64,000 nt of DNA from DASRIA01 sp963768885. Its GTDB lineage: Bacteria; Actinomycetota; Thermoleophilia; Solirubrobacterales; JBBDJG01. Below, in pieces: positions 24,855 to 33,971 of this stretch (positions are counted from its first letter, which is position 1; each line of letters opens with the position of its first letter). The notes under the pieces are model-generated. The model was not told the origin of the DNA, made no database searches, and saw nothing but the letters and a program-made list of their open reading frames with translations. The stretch spans positions 930,001-994,000 of the forward strand of contig CAVYJN010000006.1 in NCBI GenBank assembly GCA_963768885.1, written 5' to 3'. The translations under genes and the position numbers were made by a program.

Positions 24855-25523
24855 ATGATCATCGCGATCGACGGTCCCGCGGGGAGCGGCAAGAGCACGG
24901 TCGCCCGCGAGGTCGCCCGGCGGCTCGGATTCACCTATCTGGACTCGGGCGCCATGTACCGCGCGGTGACGCTCTCGGCCCTCGAGTCGGGGGTCGATCT
25001 CGCCGACGGCGCGGCGCTCGGCAGGATCGCGCAGTCGCTCACGATCGAGCTGCGCCGCCGTGACGACGACAACGCCCAGGTGATCGCCGACGGGCGCGAC
25101 GTCAGCGACGCGATCCGCGAGCCGCGCGTCACCGGGGCGAGCTCGACCGTCGCCGCGCACCCCGAGGTGCGCACCGCGATGCTCGACAAGCAGCGCGGCC
25201 TGATGGCGAGCGGCAACTACGTCGTCGAGGGCCGGGACATCGGCACGGTCGTCGCCCCCGACGCGCCCGTCAAGGCCTTCCTCACGGCCGACGCCTCCGA
25301 GCGCGCGCGCCGGCGGACGGCGGAGCTGGAGCGGCGCGGGGTCAGCATCGAGCACGACGAGGTGCGCTCCGCGATCGAGCAGCGCGACCTGCTCGACTCG
25401 ACCCGCTCGGCCGCGCCGCTGCGCCAGGCCGACGACGCGGAGCTGATCGACACCACCGGCCTGACCGCGGACGCCGTCGCCGACAAGATCGTCGCGCTCG
25501 CCGAGCGCGTGCGCGCCGCGTGA
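24855..25523 (+). CDS. cmk: Cytidylate kinase
   Basis: Phosphorylates CMP and dCMP. 222 residues starting MIIAIDGPAGSGKSTVAR, with the P-loop at residues 7-15. Then LDSGAMYRAVTL, the VVEGRDIGTVVAPDAPVKAFL substrate-binding stretch and the ERARRRTAEL lid. Overlaps der by four bases, the standard cmk-der pairing of actinobacteria. Confidence 0.95.
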   Translation: MIIAIDGPAGSGKSTVAREVARRLGFTYLDSGAMYRAVTLSALESGVDLADGAALGRIAQSLTIELRRRDDDNAQVIADGRDVSDAIREPRVTGASSTVAAHPEVRTAMLDKQRGLMASGNYVVEGRDIGTVVAPDAPVKAFLTADASERARRRTAELERRGVSIEHDEVRSAIEQRDLLDSTRSAAPLRQADDAELIDTTGLTADAVADKIVALAERVRAA

Positions 25524-26896
25524 TCGTGATGGCCGCGTTGCCGAAGGTCGCGGTGGTCGGCTATCCGAACGTCGGCAAGTCGACCCTCGTGAACCGCCTG
25601 AGCGGCACGCGCGAGGCCGTGACGCACGCGCAGGCCGGCGTGACCCGCGACCGCAAGGACGTTCCCGCCGAGTGGAACGGCGTCGCGTTCACGCTCGTCG
25701 ACACGGGCGGAGTCGACCTCAGCGACCGTGAGTCGCTCGCCCGTCAGGTGCAGGAGCAGGCCCGGATGGCGCTCCACGACGCGGCCGCCGTGCTGCTCGT
25801 GGTGGACGCGACGGCCGGGCTGCGGCCCGGCGACGCCGAGCTCGCGAAGCTCCTGCGCGAATCCCAGGTGCCGACCGTGGTCGCGGCCAACAAGCTCGAC
25901 CGCGGGGAGGACTCCCCGATGGCGGCGGAGTTCCACGGCCTCGGCCTCGGCGAGCCGATGCCGGTCTCGGCCGCACACGGCATCGGGACCGGTGACCTGC
26001 TCGACCGCGTGGTCGACGCGGTGCGCGACCGCGCGACTCCCGAGGAGGTCGATCCCGACGCCGTCTCGATCGCGGTGATCGGCCGCCCGAATGCGGGGAA
26101 GTCCTCGCTCGTCAACGGGTTCCTCGGGCAGGACCGCGTGATCGTGGACGAGCGCGCAGGGACCACGCGCGACGCGATCGACACGCGCGTGGAGATCGAC
26201 GGCCGCACGCTCGTGCTCGTCGACACCGCGGGACTGCGGCGCCTGGCCAAGGTCGCCGGCACCGTGGACTACTACGCGCAGCTTCGCTCCGAGCTCGCCG
26301 CCGAGCGCGCGGACGTCGCACTGGTCGTGTGCGACGCGCAGGACGGGGTCACGTCGGAGGACCTGCGCATCGCCGACCTCGCGATGCACAAGGGCTGCGC
26401 GACGGTGATCGTGCTCAACAAATGGGACGTCACGGAGACCGACCTCGAGGACGCGAAGGCGCGCGTCGCGCAGAAGCTGCGGCTGCGCCCGCGCGTGATC
26501 ACCGCGTCGGCGAAGACCGGGCGCAACGTCACCCGCCTGATGGTCGAGGCGGTGGCGCTCGCCGATCGCGCCCGCGCGCGCATCGCGACCGCCGACCTCA
26601 ACCGCTTCGTCGCCGAGGTGCAGTCCCGGCGATCGCCGCCCGCGGTCCGCGGCAAGCGCCTGCGGATCTACTACGCCGCGCAGGTCGAGGCCGGCCCGCC
26701 GCGCTTCCGCCTGTACGTGAACGACCGGCGGCTGGTCGTGCGCGACTACGGCTACTTCGTCGAGAACCGGCTGCGCGAGCGCTACCACCTGGAGGGCGTG
26801 CCGCTCGTGATCGACTTCGTGGACCGCGAGCGCCGCGTTCGCCGGCCGGCGGGGGCGCCCGCGACCGAGGGCGGGCGCGCCAAGACCAAACGGTGA
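25520..26896 (+). CDS. der: Ribosome-associated GTPase Der (EngA)
   Basis: Tandem-domain GTPase needed for 50S assembly; 458 residues. First G domain: GYPNVGKST (residues 14-22), DTGGVD, ANKLD. Second: GRPNAGKSS (about 188-196), DTAGLRR and LNKWD. A C-terminal KH-like domain includes RLRIYYAAQVEAGPPRFRLY and NRLRERYHLEGVP. GTG 25520 overlaps the cmk stop; ATG 25529 is a shorter option. The stop overlaps the DUF3352 gene start (GTGA). Confidence 0.96.
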   Translation: MIVMAALPKVAVVGYPNVGKSTLVNRLSGTREAVTHAQAGVTRDRKDVPAEWNGVAFTLVDTGGVDLSDRESLARQVQEQARMALHDAAAVLLVVDATAGLRPGDAELAKLLRESQVPTVVAANKLDRGEDSPMAAEFHGLGLGEPMPVSAAHGIGTGDLLDRVVDAVRDRATPEEVDPDAVSIAVIGRPNAGKSSLVNGFLGQDRVIVDERAGTTRDAIDTRVEIDGRTLVLVDTAGLRRLAKVAGTVDYYAQLRSELAAERADVALVVCDAQDGVTSEDLRIADLAMHKGCATVIVLNKWDVTETDLEDAKARVAQKLRLRPRVITASAKTGRNVTRLMVEAVALADRARARIATADLNRFVAEVQSRRSPPAVRGKRLRIYYAAQVEAGPPRFRLYVNDRRLVVRDYGYFVENRLRERYHLEGVPLVIDFVDRERRVRRPAGAPATEGGRAKTKR

Positions 26897-28452
26897 GCGC
26901 CCTGCGCGCCCGCTTCACCCTCGATCGCCTCGCGTTGGCGATCGTGCTGGTGGGCGCGGCGCTCCTGGTCTTCTCCCTGGTGCAGGGCTCGAGCGGCAGC
27001 GAGCAGCGCGACGGCGCCGTGCGGCTCGTGCCTCCGGACGCGCTCCTGTACGTGCACGCGCGCGTCGAGCCGGACTCGGAGCAGTGGCGCCGCGCGGGCG
27101 AGATCGTGCGCGAGCTGCCCGCGCTGCGCAGGTTGCGCGACCGCGCGCTGGACAGCATCTCGCGCGGCCGCCGCCCGCTCGACTTCGATACCCAGGTGCG
27201 CCCCTGGATCGGCGACGAGGCCGCCGTCGCGCTGCTCCCGGACGGCCGCCGGGCGACCTCCCTGATCCTCGTGCGCGTGGCGGACCAGACAGGGGCGAGG
27301 ACGTTCCTCCAGGGTGCAGGACGGCCCACCGAGTCGCGCCATCGCGGTGTGATCGTGCGGGTCTACGGCGGACTCGCGGCGTCGTTCGTCGGCAAGTACC
27401 TGGCAGTCGGAAGCCCCGCCAACGTGCGCGCGGCGATCGATGCGCGGCGGGGCGCCTCGCTCGCGCGCTCCCGGCTCTTCCGGCGCGCCGTCGACCGGCT
27501 GCGGATCGACGACGCGCTCGCATATGCGTGGGCGCCGGAAGAGGGCGTGTCCCAGGTCGTGCGCGGTCGGGAGCCGCTCGTCGACCAGGTGCGCGCGCTC
27601 GTCGAGCGCCCCGGGCTCGACGCGGCCGCGGTGGGCGTGCGCGCGGAGCGCAACGGGATCCGGCTCGAGATCGCGACGGTCGGCGGGGCCCCCGCCCGCG
27701 CCACGCACTTCAGGCCGACCCTCACGAAGGACGTCCCCTCGGGGACGATCGCGTTCGTCGGCGCGGCGGGCCTCGACGGCCTGATCGAGCAGCTCGACCG
27801 GCTCGGAGGCGATCGCGTCGCGCTCCCGGGGCTGCTCGAACGCCTGCGGCGCGACCTCGGCCGGCGCGGCGAGCGGGCATTGGCGGGCGCGGCGGCTCCG
27901 CTGCGGGGGCGTGAGGCGGCCGTGATCGTGACCCCGCCGGTGAACCTGCCGGTCGTCACGCTGGTCGTCGCCGACACGACGGCCGAGGAGGGGGGAGAGG
28001 TGCTCGTGGCGCTCCAGCCCGTGATCGCGCAGCTGCTGGAGAGCCCGGCGCTGGGCCAGGTCCCCGCGATCGTCCCGCGCCGGATCGCCGGCGTGGAGGC
28101 CACGACCCTCAGCATCTCCCCGACGCTGACGCTCACCTACGCGGCCTTCGACGGCAAGCTCGTCGTGTCGACCAGTCCCGCCGGGATCCGCCAGCTGCGC
28201 GCGGGGGGCGAGTCGCTGTCGGACAACGCGTCGTTTGCCCCCGGCGGCCTCCGTGACCTCCTGGATCGGGTGTCCTCGGTAGTCTTCCTGGACCTTCGCC
28301 GGCTTTCGACGCTCGTCGAGCGAGCCGGCCTTGCCGCCACGCCCGGTTACCGCGCGATCAAGCCTGACATCGCGCGGATCGGTGCTGTGAGCGGCGTCAC
28401 GGCAAGCGAGCGGTCGTCCCAGACGGCGGAAATCTTCATAGAGGTGCCATGA
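26893..28452 (+). CDS. DUF3352 protein, membrane-anchored
   Basis: 519 residues from GTG 26893. One N-terminal membrane helix (about 12-29, LALAIVLVGAALLVFSLV) is followed by an extracytoplasmic region with the DUF3352 pattern: LVPPDALLYVHARVEPDS, VRPWIGDEAAVALLPDG, and later SGTIAFVGAAGLDGLIEQ and LTYAAFDGKLVVSTSPAGIRQL. Function unknown. Translationally coupled on both sides: GTGA overlap with der and ATGA overlap with metK, so it is produced with two housekeeping proteins. Confidence 0.8.
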   Translation: MSALRARFTLDRLALAIVLVGAALLVFSLVQGSSGSEQRDGAVRLVPPDALLYVHARVEPDSEQWRRAGEIVRELPALRRLRDRALDSISRGRRPLDFDTQVRPWIGDEAAVALLPDGRRATSLILVRVADQTGARTFLQGAGRPTESRHRGVIVRVYGGLAASFVGKYLAVGSPANVRAAIDARRGASLARSRLFRRAVDRLRIDDALAYAWAPEEGVSQVVRGREPLVDQVRALVERPGLDAAAVGVRAERNGIRLEIATVGGAPARATHFRPTLTKDVPSGTIAFVGAAGLDGLIEQLDRLGGDRVALPGLLERLRRDLGRRGERALAGAAAPLRGREAAVIVTPPVNLPVVTLVVADTTAEEGGEVLVALQPVIAQLLESPALGQVPAIVPRRIAGVEATTLSISPTLTLTYAAFDGKLVVSTSPAGIRQLRAGGESLSDNASFAPGGLRDLLDRVSSVVFLDLRRLSTLVERAGLAATPGYRAIKPDIARIGAVSGVTASERSSQTAEIFIEVP

Positions 28453-29711
28453 GCTCCACCACAAAGCTGTCAGACAACGAGTTCCTGTTCACGTCCGAGT
28501 CGGTCACGGAGGGCCACCCCGACAAGATCGCGGACCAGATCTCCGATTCGGTCCTCGACGCGATCCTCGCCGAGGACCCCAACGGCCGCGTCGCCTGCGA
28601 GACGTTCGTCACCACGGGGCTGATCGTGATCGGCGGCGAGATCACGACCGACACCTATGTGGACATCCCGAAGATCGCGCGCAAGACCGTGAGCGAGATC
28701 GGGTACACGCGGGCCAAGTACGGCTTCGATGCCGAGACCTGCGCCGTGCTGACCGCGATCGACGAGCAGTCGCCGGACATCGCCCAGGGCGTGGACACCG
28801 CCTACGAGGCGCGGCACGTCCCCGGCGACGACGACCCGCTCGACAAGATCGGCGCGGGCGACCAGGGCATGATGTTCGGCTACGCCACGCGGGAGACGAA
28901 GCAGCTGATGCCGATGCCGATCCAGGTCGCGCACACGCTCGCGCGGCGGCTGTCGGAGGTGCGCAAGGCCGGCGTGGTCCCGTACCTGCGCCCGGACGGC
29001 AAGACCCAGGTGACCGTCCGCTACGAGAACGGCAAGCCGATCGAGATCGTGAAGATCCTGATCTCGACGCAGCACGCGCCCGACATCGACGGCGAGACGC
29101 TGATCCAGCCGGACCTCTGGGAGCACGTGGTGGAGCCGGTGCTGCATGCCGACTATCGCGAGCTGTACACGGAGAAGGCGCTGCGCGAGAACCTGCTCGT
29201 GAACCCGACCGGGAAGTTCGAGATCGGCGGCCCGATGGGCGACGCCGGGCTCACCGGCCGCAAGATCATCGTCGACACATACGGCGGCGCGGCGCGGCAC
29301 GGCGGCGGCGCGTTCTCCGGGAAGGACCCTTCGAAGGTGGACCGCTCGGCAGCCTACGCGGCGCGCTACGTCGCGAAGAACATCGTGGCCGCGGAGCTCG
29401 CCGATCGCTGCGAGGTGCAGGTCGCATACGCGATCGGGGTCGCGCACCCGCTGTCCGTGATGGTCGAGACCTACGGCACCGAGCGCGTGTCGCCCTCGCA
29501 CATCGCCGAGCTGGTCGACAAGCACTTCGACCTGCGCCCCGGCGCGATCGTGCGCGACCTCGACCTGCGCCGGCCGATCTTCCGCAAGACGGCGGCCTAC
29601 GGCCACTTCGGCCGCGACGACCACGACTTCACGTGGGAGAAGACGGACAAGGCCGATGCCCTGCGCAAGGACGCCGGGATCGACCAGAAGGCGGAAGCCG
29701 TCAGCTCCTAG
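28449..29711 (+). CDS. metK: S-adenosylmethionine synthetase
   Basis: Makes S-adenosylmethionine from methionine and ATP. 420 residues. Signature motifs: TSESVTEGHPDKIADQISD at the N-terminus, the GAGDQGMMFGYA methionine/ATP motif, and GGGAFSGKDPSKVDRSAAY. Start overlaps the DUF3352 stop. No SAM riboswitch is possible upstream because the gene begins inside its neighbour. The next gene, priA, has its own -10 box, although MetK-PriA-def-fmt-rsmB order is common. Confidence 0.97.
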   Translation: MSSTTKLSDNEFLFTSESVTEGHPDKIADQISDSVLDAILAEDPNGRVACETFVTTGLIVIGGEITTDTYVDIPKIARKTVSEIGYTRAKYGFDAETCAVLTAIDEQSPDIAQGVDTAYEARHVPGDDDPLDKIGAGDQGMMFGYATRETKQLMPMPIQVAHTLARRLSEVRKAGVVPYLRPDGKTQVTVRYENGKPIEIVKILISTQHAPDIDGETLIQPDLWEHVVEPVLHADYRELYTEKALRENLLVNPTGKFEIGGPMGDAGLTGRKIIVDTYGGAARHGGGAFSGKDPSKVDRSAAYAARYVAKNIVAAELADRCEVQVAYAIGVAHPLSVMVETYGTERVSPSHIAELVDKHFDLRPGAIVRDLDLRRPIFRKTAAYGHFGRDDHDFTWEKTDKADALRKDAGIDQKAEAVSS

Positions 29712-29790
29712 GAAGCGCCGCGGACTGCCCGGACGGTCGCGCCGCCTCGGCGGCGCCGTCGACGACTCCCCGGCCGTCCGCGCGCCGCCC

Positions 29791-29796
29791 TATGTT
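29791..29796 (+). promoter_or_regulatory. -10 box of priA (leaderless type)
   Basis: TATGTT ends nine bases before ATG 29806. Confidence 0.4.
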
Positions 29797-29805
29797 CAAG
29801 GGCCG

Positions 29806-31993
29806 ATGTCCTCGATCGCCCGCGTCGAACCGCTGACCACGGCCCGCGCCCTGCGCGGGCCGTTCGACTACCGCATTCCGCGTCACATGGAGGGCGTCGA
29901 CGTGGGGTCCGTGCTGCTCGTGCCGTTCGGGCGCCGCCGCGTGCTCGGGCTGGTCGTGGGCGTCGGCGATCGCACCGAGGTCCCGGCCGAGCGGCTGGTG
30001 GAGCCGGTCGCGGCGCTCGAGGCCGGAGTTCCGCCCGACCTCGTCGACCTGGGACTCTGGCTGGCCGAGGCGTACTGCTCGACCCCCGCGCGCGGGCTGG
30101 CGCTCGTGCTGCCGCCCGGCACCGGGACCTCCCCGCGCGCCGCGCCGGGCGCCTCCGCGCGCGAGCTGCTCGAGGCCACGCTGACCCCCGCCGGGCGCGA
30201 CGCCCTGGCGGGAGCGGGGCCGGTGCGGCTGGGGCCGCGCCAGCACGCGGCGCTCAGCCGGCTCGCGCGCGGCCCCTCGACGGCGGCGGAGCTGGACGTG
30301 GCGCACGCCACGCTCACGAGCCTCGAAGGCCGCGGGCTGATCGCGATCGGCAAGCGCGAGGTCGCGCGGCGCCCCGCGGCGATCGAGCGCGGCGGCACGG
30401 CCGCCGGCGGCGACCTGGCGGGGCGGGTGCTCACCGGCGCCCAGGAGGCGGCGCTGGGCGCGGTGCTCGCGCCGCTGCGCGAGCGGCGCCACGAGGCGCT
30501 GCTGCTGCACGGGGTGACCGGGAGCGGCAAGACCGAGGTCTACCTGCGCGCCGCGCAGGCGGCGCTCGACCAGGGGCGCTCGGCGATCGTGATGGTGCCC
30601 GAGATCGCGCTCACCCCCCAGACCGCGCGCCGCTTCGAGGAGCGCTTCGGCGATCGCGTCGCGATCCTCCACTCGAAGCTCGGGCTCGGCGAGCGCTTCG
30701 ACGAGTGGCGGCGCCTGCGCGACGGCCAGGCGCGGATCTGCGTGGGCCCGCGCTCGGCCGTGTTCGCCCCGCTCACCGACCTCGGCCTGGTGGTCGTCGA
30801 CGAGGAGCACGACTCCGCCTACAAGCAGGAGAGCGACCCCCGCTACGACGCGCGGGACGTCGCCGCGCGCCGCGCGTCACTTGCGGGCGCGGTGCTCGTC
30901 TGCGGCAGCGCCACGCCGCGCGCGGAGAGCTGGCTGCGCATGCGCACGGTCTCGCTGCCGTCGCGCGTGGACGGGCTCGCGCTGCCGCCGGTCGAGCTGC
31001 TCGACATGCGCGGGCTGCGCCACGCCCTGCACCCCGACACGCGGCGGGCGCTCGAGGACGTGCGCAACCGGGGGCGCAAGGCGATCGTGCTCGTGAACCG
31101 CCGCGGTTGGGCGGCCTTCGTGGAATGCCGGGACTGCGGCCGCACCTGGATGTGCCCGCACTGCGACGTGACCCTCACGTTGCACCGGGAGTCCTCGCCC
31201 GCGCGGCTCGCGTGCCACCACTGCGGTCACATCGAGCGCGCGGCCGGCGTCGTGCCCGGACTGCGGCTCGACCGCGGTGTCGCGGCACGGCGCCGGGACC
31301 CAGCGCGTCGAGGCCGAGCTGCGCGAGGCGCTCGCGCCGCTGCCCGTCTTCCGCCTCGACGCCGACGCGGGCCGCCGCAAGGGCGGGATCGCCGAGACGC
31401 TCGCGGCGTTCTCGGGGGCCGACGCGGGCGTGCTCGTGGGGACGCAGATGGTCGCGCAGGGCCACGACTTCCCCGAGGTCGAGCTGGCCGTCGTGCAGGA
31501 CGCGGACGCCACGCTGCGATTCCCGGACTTCCGCGCCGAGGAGCGCACGTTCGCGCTCGTCTCCCAGCTCGCCGGGCGCAGCGGGCGCGGGCCGGGCGGC
31601 GGCCGGGTGATGGTCCAGACCCTCAGCCCCGCGACGCCGTGCCTGGGGCACGCGGCACGCCACGACGCCGCCGCCTTCCTCGCCGGCGAGATGGAGCGCC
31701 GCCGCGCGCTCAGCTACCCGCCGTTCGCGACGCTGATCGACGTGACCGCGTCGGCTCCCGACCAGGAGTCGGCGGACCGCGCCGCGGCTCGCGTGGCCGA
31801 GCGGCTCTCGGGCCTGCAGGTGCTCGGCCCCGCGCCCCTCTTCCGCCTCAAGGACCTGAACCGCAGCCGCCTCGTCGTGAAGGCCGAGGACCGCCCCGCG
31901 GCCGTGGCCGCGGTCGGCGCAGCCGTCGGGGAGGTCGCCGCCGATCGCAAGCTCCGGCCGGTGAGGCTGACCGTCGACGTCGACCCGCAGTGA
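29806..31993 (+). CDS. priA: Primosomal protein N' (PriA), frameshifted
   Basis: Replication restart protein. N-terminal DNA-binding part (ARVEPLTTARALRGPFDYRI, residues 1-105), Walker A LLHGVTGSGKTEV (about 235), VMVPEIALTPQ, DEEHDSAYKQ (about 332), and zinc ligands in CRDCGRTWMCPHC and CHHCGHIE. At about 31250 an extra base breaks the frame inside the zinc region: the other frame supplies CPDCGSTAV, then GTQMVAQGHDFPEVELAVVQ, and the C-terminal domain to 31993. Many actinobacterial PriA proteins are degenerate helicases; here Walker A and DEEH look intact. Corrected length is about 728 residues. Confidence 0.92.
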
Positions 31994-31994
31994 C

Positions 31995-32411
31995 GTGAGC
32001 GACGCGCCGGAGTGCCCCTTCTGCAAGCGCATCCGCGGGCACGTCGGACTGCTCGCGACCCGGCGGACCGCCGTGGCCCTGCCCGACGCCTTCCCCGTCA
32101 GCCCGGGCCACTGCCTGATCCTCCCCAAGCGCCACGAGCCGGACTACTTCGAGCTGACCGTCGAGGAGCAGGCGGACATCACCGAGCTGCTCTGGGAGCT
32201 GCGTGAGCTGCTCGAGGCCGAGCACCACACGCGCGCCTTCAACGTGGGCGTGAACGTCGGCGCGGTCGCCGGCCAGACGGTCGACCATGCCCACGTGCAC
32301 CTGATCCCGCGCTTCGAGGGAGACGTCGCCGACCCCCGCGGCGGGGTGCGCTGCGTGATACCCGGAAGGGCCCGGTACCCGTTGCTAGACTCGCCCTCGG
32401 ATGGCGGCTAG
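31995..32411 (+). CDS. HIT-family nucleotide hydrolase
   Basis: 138 residues, starting at GTG 31995 one base after priA. The histidine triad HAHVHLIPRF is near residue 96-105, and a zinc-type CPFCKR pair sits at the N-terminus, as in many bacterial HIT proteins. Likely hydrolyses adenosine 5'-phosphoramidate or dinucleoside polyphosphates. The last 11 bases overlap the def start, and the def -10 box lies within its coding sequence. Confidence 0.9.
   Translation: MSDAPECPFCKRIRGHVGLLATRRTAVALPDAFPVSPGHCLILPKRHEPDYFELTVEEQADITELLWELRELLEAEHHTRAFNVGVNVGAVAGQTVDHAHVHLIPRFEGDVADPRGGVRCVIPGRARYPLLDSPSDGG
32386..32391 (+). promoter_or_regulatory. -10 box of def-fmt-rsmB (leaderless type)
   Basis: TAGACT ends nine bases before ATG 32401, within the end of the HIT gene; no Shine-Dalgarno in between. 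Confidence 0.45.
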
Positions 32412-33048
32412 CAAGGAAAACGGCCGTCCGGTGGACGTCGAAGAGATCGAGCCCACGGTCGAGGAAGCAGTCGAGCGCCCGACCCTCGATCCCGAGACGG
32501 AGGCACGCAGAGAGCGTGCGCTCGCACTTGTCCGGACGTTCGGTGACCCGGCGCTGCGCGCGAGCGCGGTCGAGGTCACGCGCTTCGACGACTCCCTGGG
32601 CGTCGAGGTGGCGCGGATGGGGCAGCTGATGTCCGACGCGCTCGGACTCGGCCTCGCCGCCACGCAGCTCGCCGTGATGCATCGCCTGTTCGTGTACCGG
32701 GTCGGAGCGGACGCGCCGCTGATCGCGGTCGTGAATCCGCGGCTCGAATGGTCCTCCGCCGAGCAGGAGATCGCGGAGGAGGGCTGCCTGAGCCTGCCGC
32801 GGGTGCTCGTCGAGGTCGAGCGCCCGCTCCACGTGCGCGTGAGCGCGCAGGACGAGCACGGCGAGGCGATCCTGCTGGAGGCGTCCGGGCTCGAGGCCCG
32901 GGTGATCCAGCACGAGATGGACCATCTCGACGGCGTGCTGATCCTCGATCGCACGACGAAGGAGCAGCGCAAGGAGGCGATGCGCGCGCTCCGCGGCGAC
33001 GGGGAGGAGCACTCGCACTCGCACGCGCCCTCCGGCAGCGCCGGCTGA
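32401..33048 (+). CDS. def: Peptide deformylase
   Basis: Removes the formyl group from nascent proteins. 215 residues. All three metalloenzyme motifs are present: GLGLAATQ, EEGCLSLP with the metal cysteine, and VIQHEMDHLDG with HExxH. Residues 1-40 are an acidic extension (VEEIEPTVEEAVERP) and the last 20 are histidine/serine-rich (EEHSHSHAPSGSAG), both beyond the core. Followed by fmt, the enzyme that adds the formyl group. Confidence 0.95.
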   Translation: MAASKENGRPVDVEEIEPTVEEAVERPTLDPETEARRERALALVRTFGDPALRASAVEVTRFDDSLGVEVARMGQLMSDALGLGLAATQLAVMHRLFVYRVGADAPLIAVVNPRLEWSSAEQEIAEEGCLSLPRVLVEVERPLHVRVSAQDEHGEAILLEASGLEARVIQHEMDHLDGVLILDRTTKEQRKEAMRALRGDGEEHSHSHAPSGSAG

Positions 33049-33052
33049 GTCC

Positions 33053-33964
33053 GTGCGGACCGTCTACCTCGGCACCTCGGGCTTCGCCGTCGAGGTCCTG
33101 AAGGCGCTGGCCGCCTCCTCGCACGCCCCGGCGCTGGTCGTGACGCCGCCCGACCGCCCCAGGGGCCGCGGCCGCCGCACGGCGTCTCCACCGGCCGCCG
33201 ACGCGGCCCGCGAGCTCGGCCTGCCGCTGCTCCAGACGGCGAGCGTCAACGATCCCGCCGCGCAGGCCGCCGTCGAGGAGATACAGCCGGGAGCGATCGC
33301 CGTATGCCAGTTCGGGCAGCTCGTCAAGGAGCCGCTGCTCTCGCGTCACCTGATGCTGAACGTGCACCCGTCACTGCTCCCGCGCTGGCGCGGCGCCGCG
33401 CCGATCGAGCGGGCGCTGATGGCCGGCGACGAGCGCACCGGCGTGACGATCTTCAAGCTCACCGAAGGCCTCGACAGCGGCCCGATGGCGCTCTGGCGCG
33501 AGGTGCGGATCGAGCCCGGCGACACGCGCGGCACGCTCGGCGGCCGGCTCGCCGAGCTGGGGGCGGCGCTGCTGATCGAGGCGCTCGACCGCGCGGAGCG
33601 GGGCAGCCTCGAGCTGACCGAGCAGCCTTCCACCGGTGAGACGTACGCGGAGAAGATCGCTCCGGCCGAGCGCCGCCTCGATCCGGGCCGGCCCGCCGAG
33701 CAGCTGGCGCGCGTCGTGCGTGCGCTCACGCCCGGCGTCGGCGCGTACTTCGAGCTCGAGGGCGGCGAGCGCCTCGGCGTGGAGTCGGCCCGTGCGGTCG
33801 ATTCGGGGCCGGAGGCCGGACAGGTGAGCGCCGCGGAGGGGCGCCTGCTCGTCGGCTGCGACCCCGGCGCGCTCGAGCTCGAGGTCGTGAAGCCCGCCGG
33901 CGGGAGGGCGATGCCGGCGGCCGACTACCTGCGCGGCCATACGCCCGCCGGGCGCGTGGCCTGA
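33053..33964 (+). CDS. fmt: Methionyl-tRNA formyltransferase
   Basis: Formylates initiator Met-tRNA. 303 residues from GTG 33053. Motifs: VYLGTSGFAVEVLKAL at the N-terminus, the folate-binding VHPSLLPRWRGAAPIERA with the catalytic Asn/His region, and TIFKLTEGLDSGPM. The C-terminal OB-like tRNA-binding domain follows (TYAEKIAPAERRLD onward). Directly after def, before rsmB. Confidence 0.95.
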   Translation: MRTVYLGTSGFAVEVLKALAASSHAPALVVTPPDRPRGRGRRTASPPAADAARELGLPLLQTASVNDPAAQAAVEEIQPGAIAVCQFGQLVKEPLLSRHLMLNVHPSLLPRWRGAAPIERALMAGDERTGVTIFKLTEGLDSGPMALWREVRIEPGDTRGTLGGRLAELGAALLIEALDRAERGSLELTEQPSTGETYAEKIAPAERRLDPGRPAEQLARVVRALTPGVGAYFELEGGERLGVESARAVDSGPEAGQVSAAEGRLLVGCDPGALELEVVKPAGGRAMPAADYLRGHTPAGRVA

Positions 33965-33971
33965 GCGGCGG

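Noticed and set aside
28400..28449. SAM riboswitch for metK
   Set aside because: metK begins inside the end of the preceding coding sequence (ATGA overlap), leaving no leader.
31240..31260. Programmed frameshift in priA (and ribBA, gcvPA and others)
   Set aside because: No slippery heptamer with a downstream structure stands out, and many unrelated genes carry the same kind of single extra base, which fits sequence error better.
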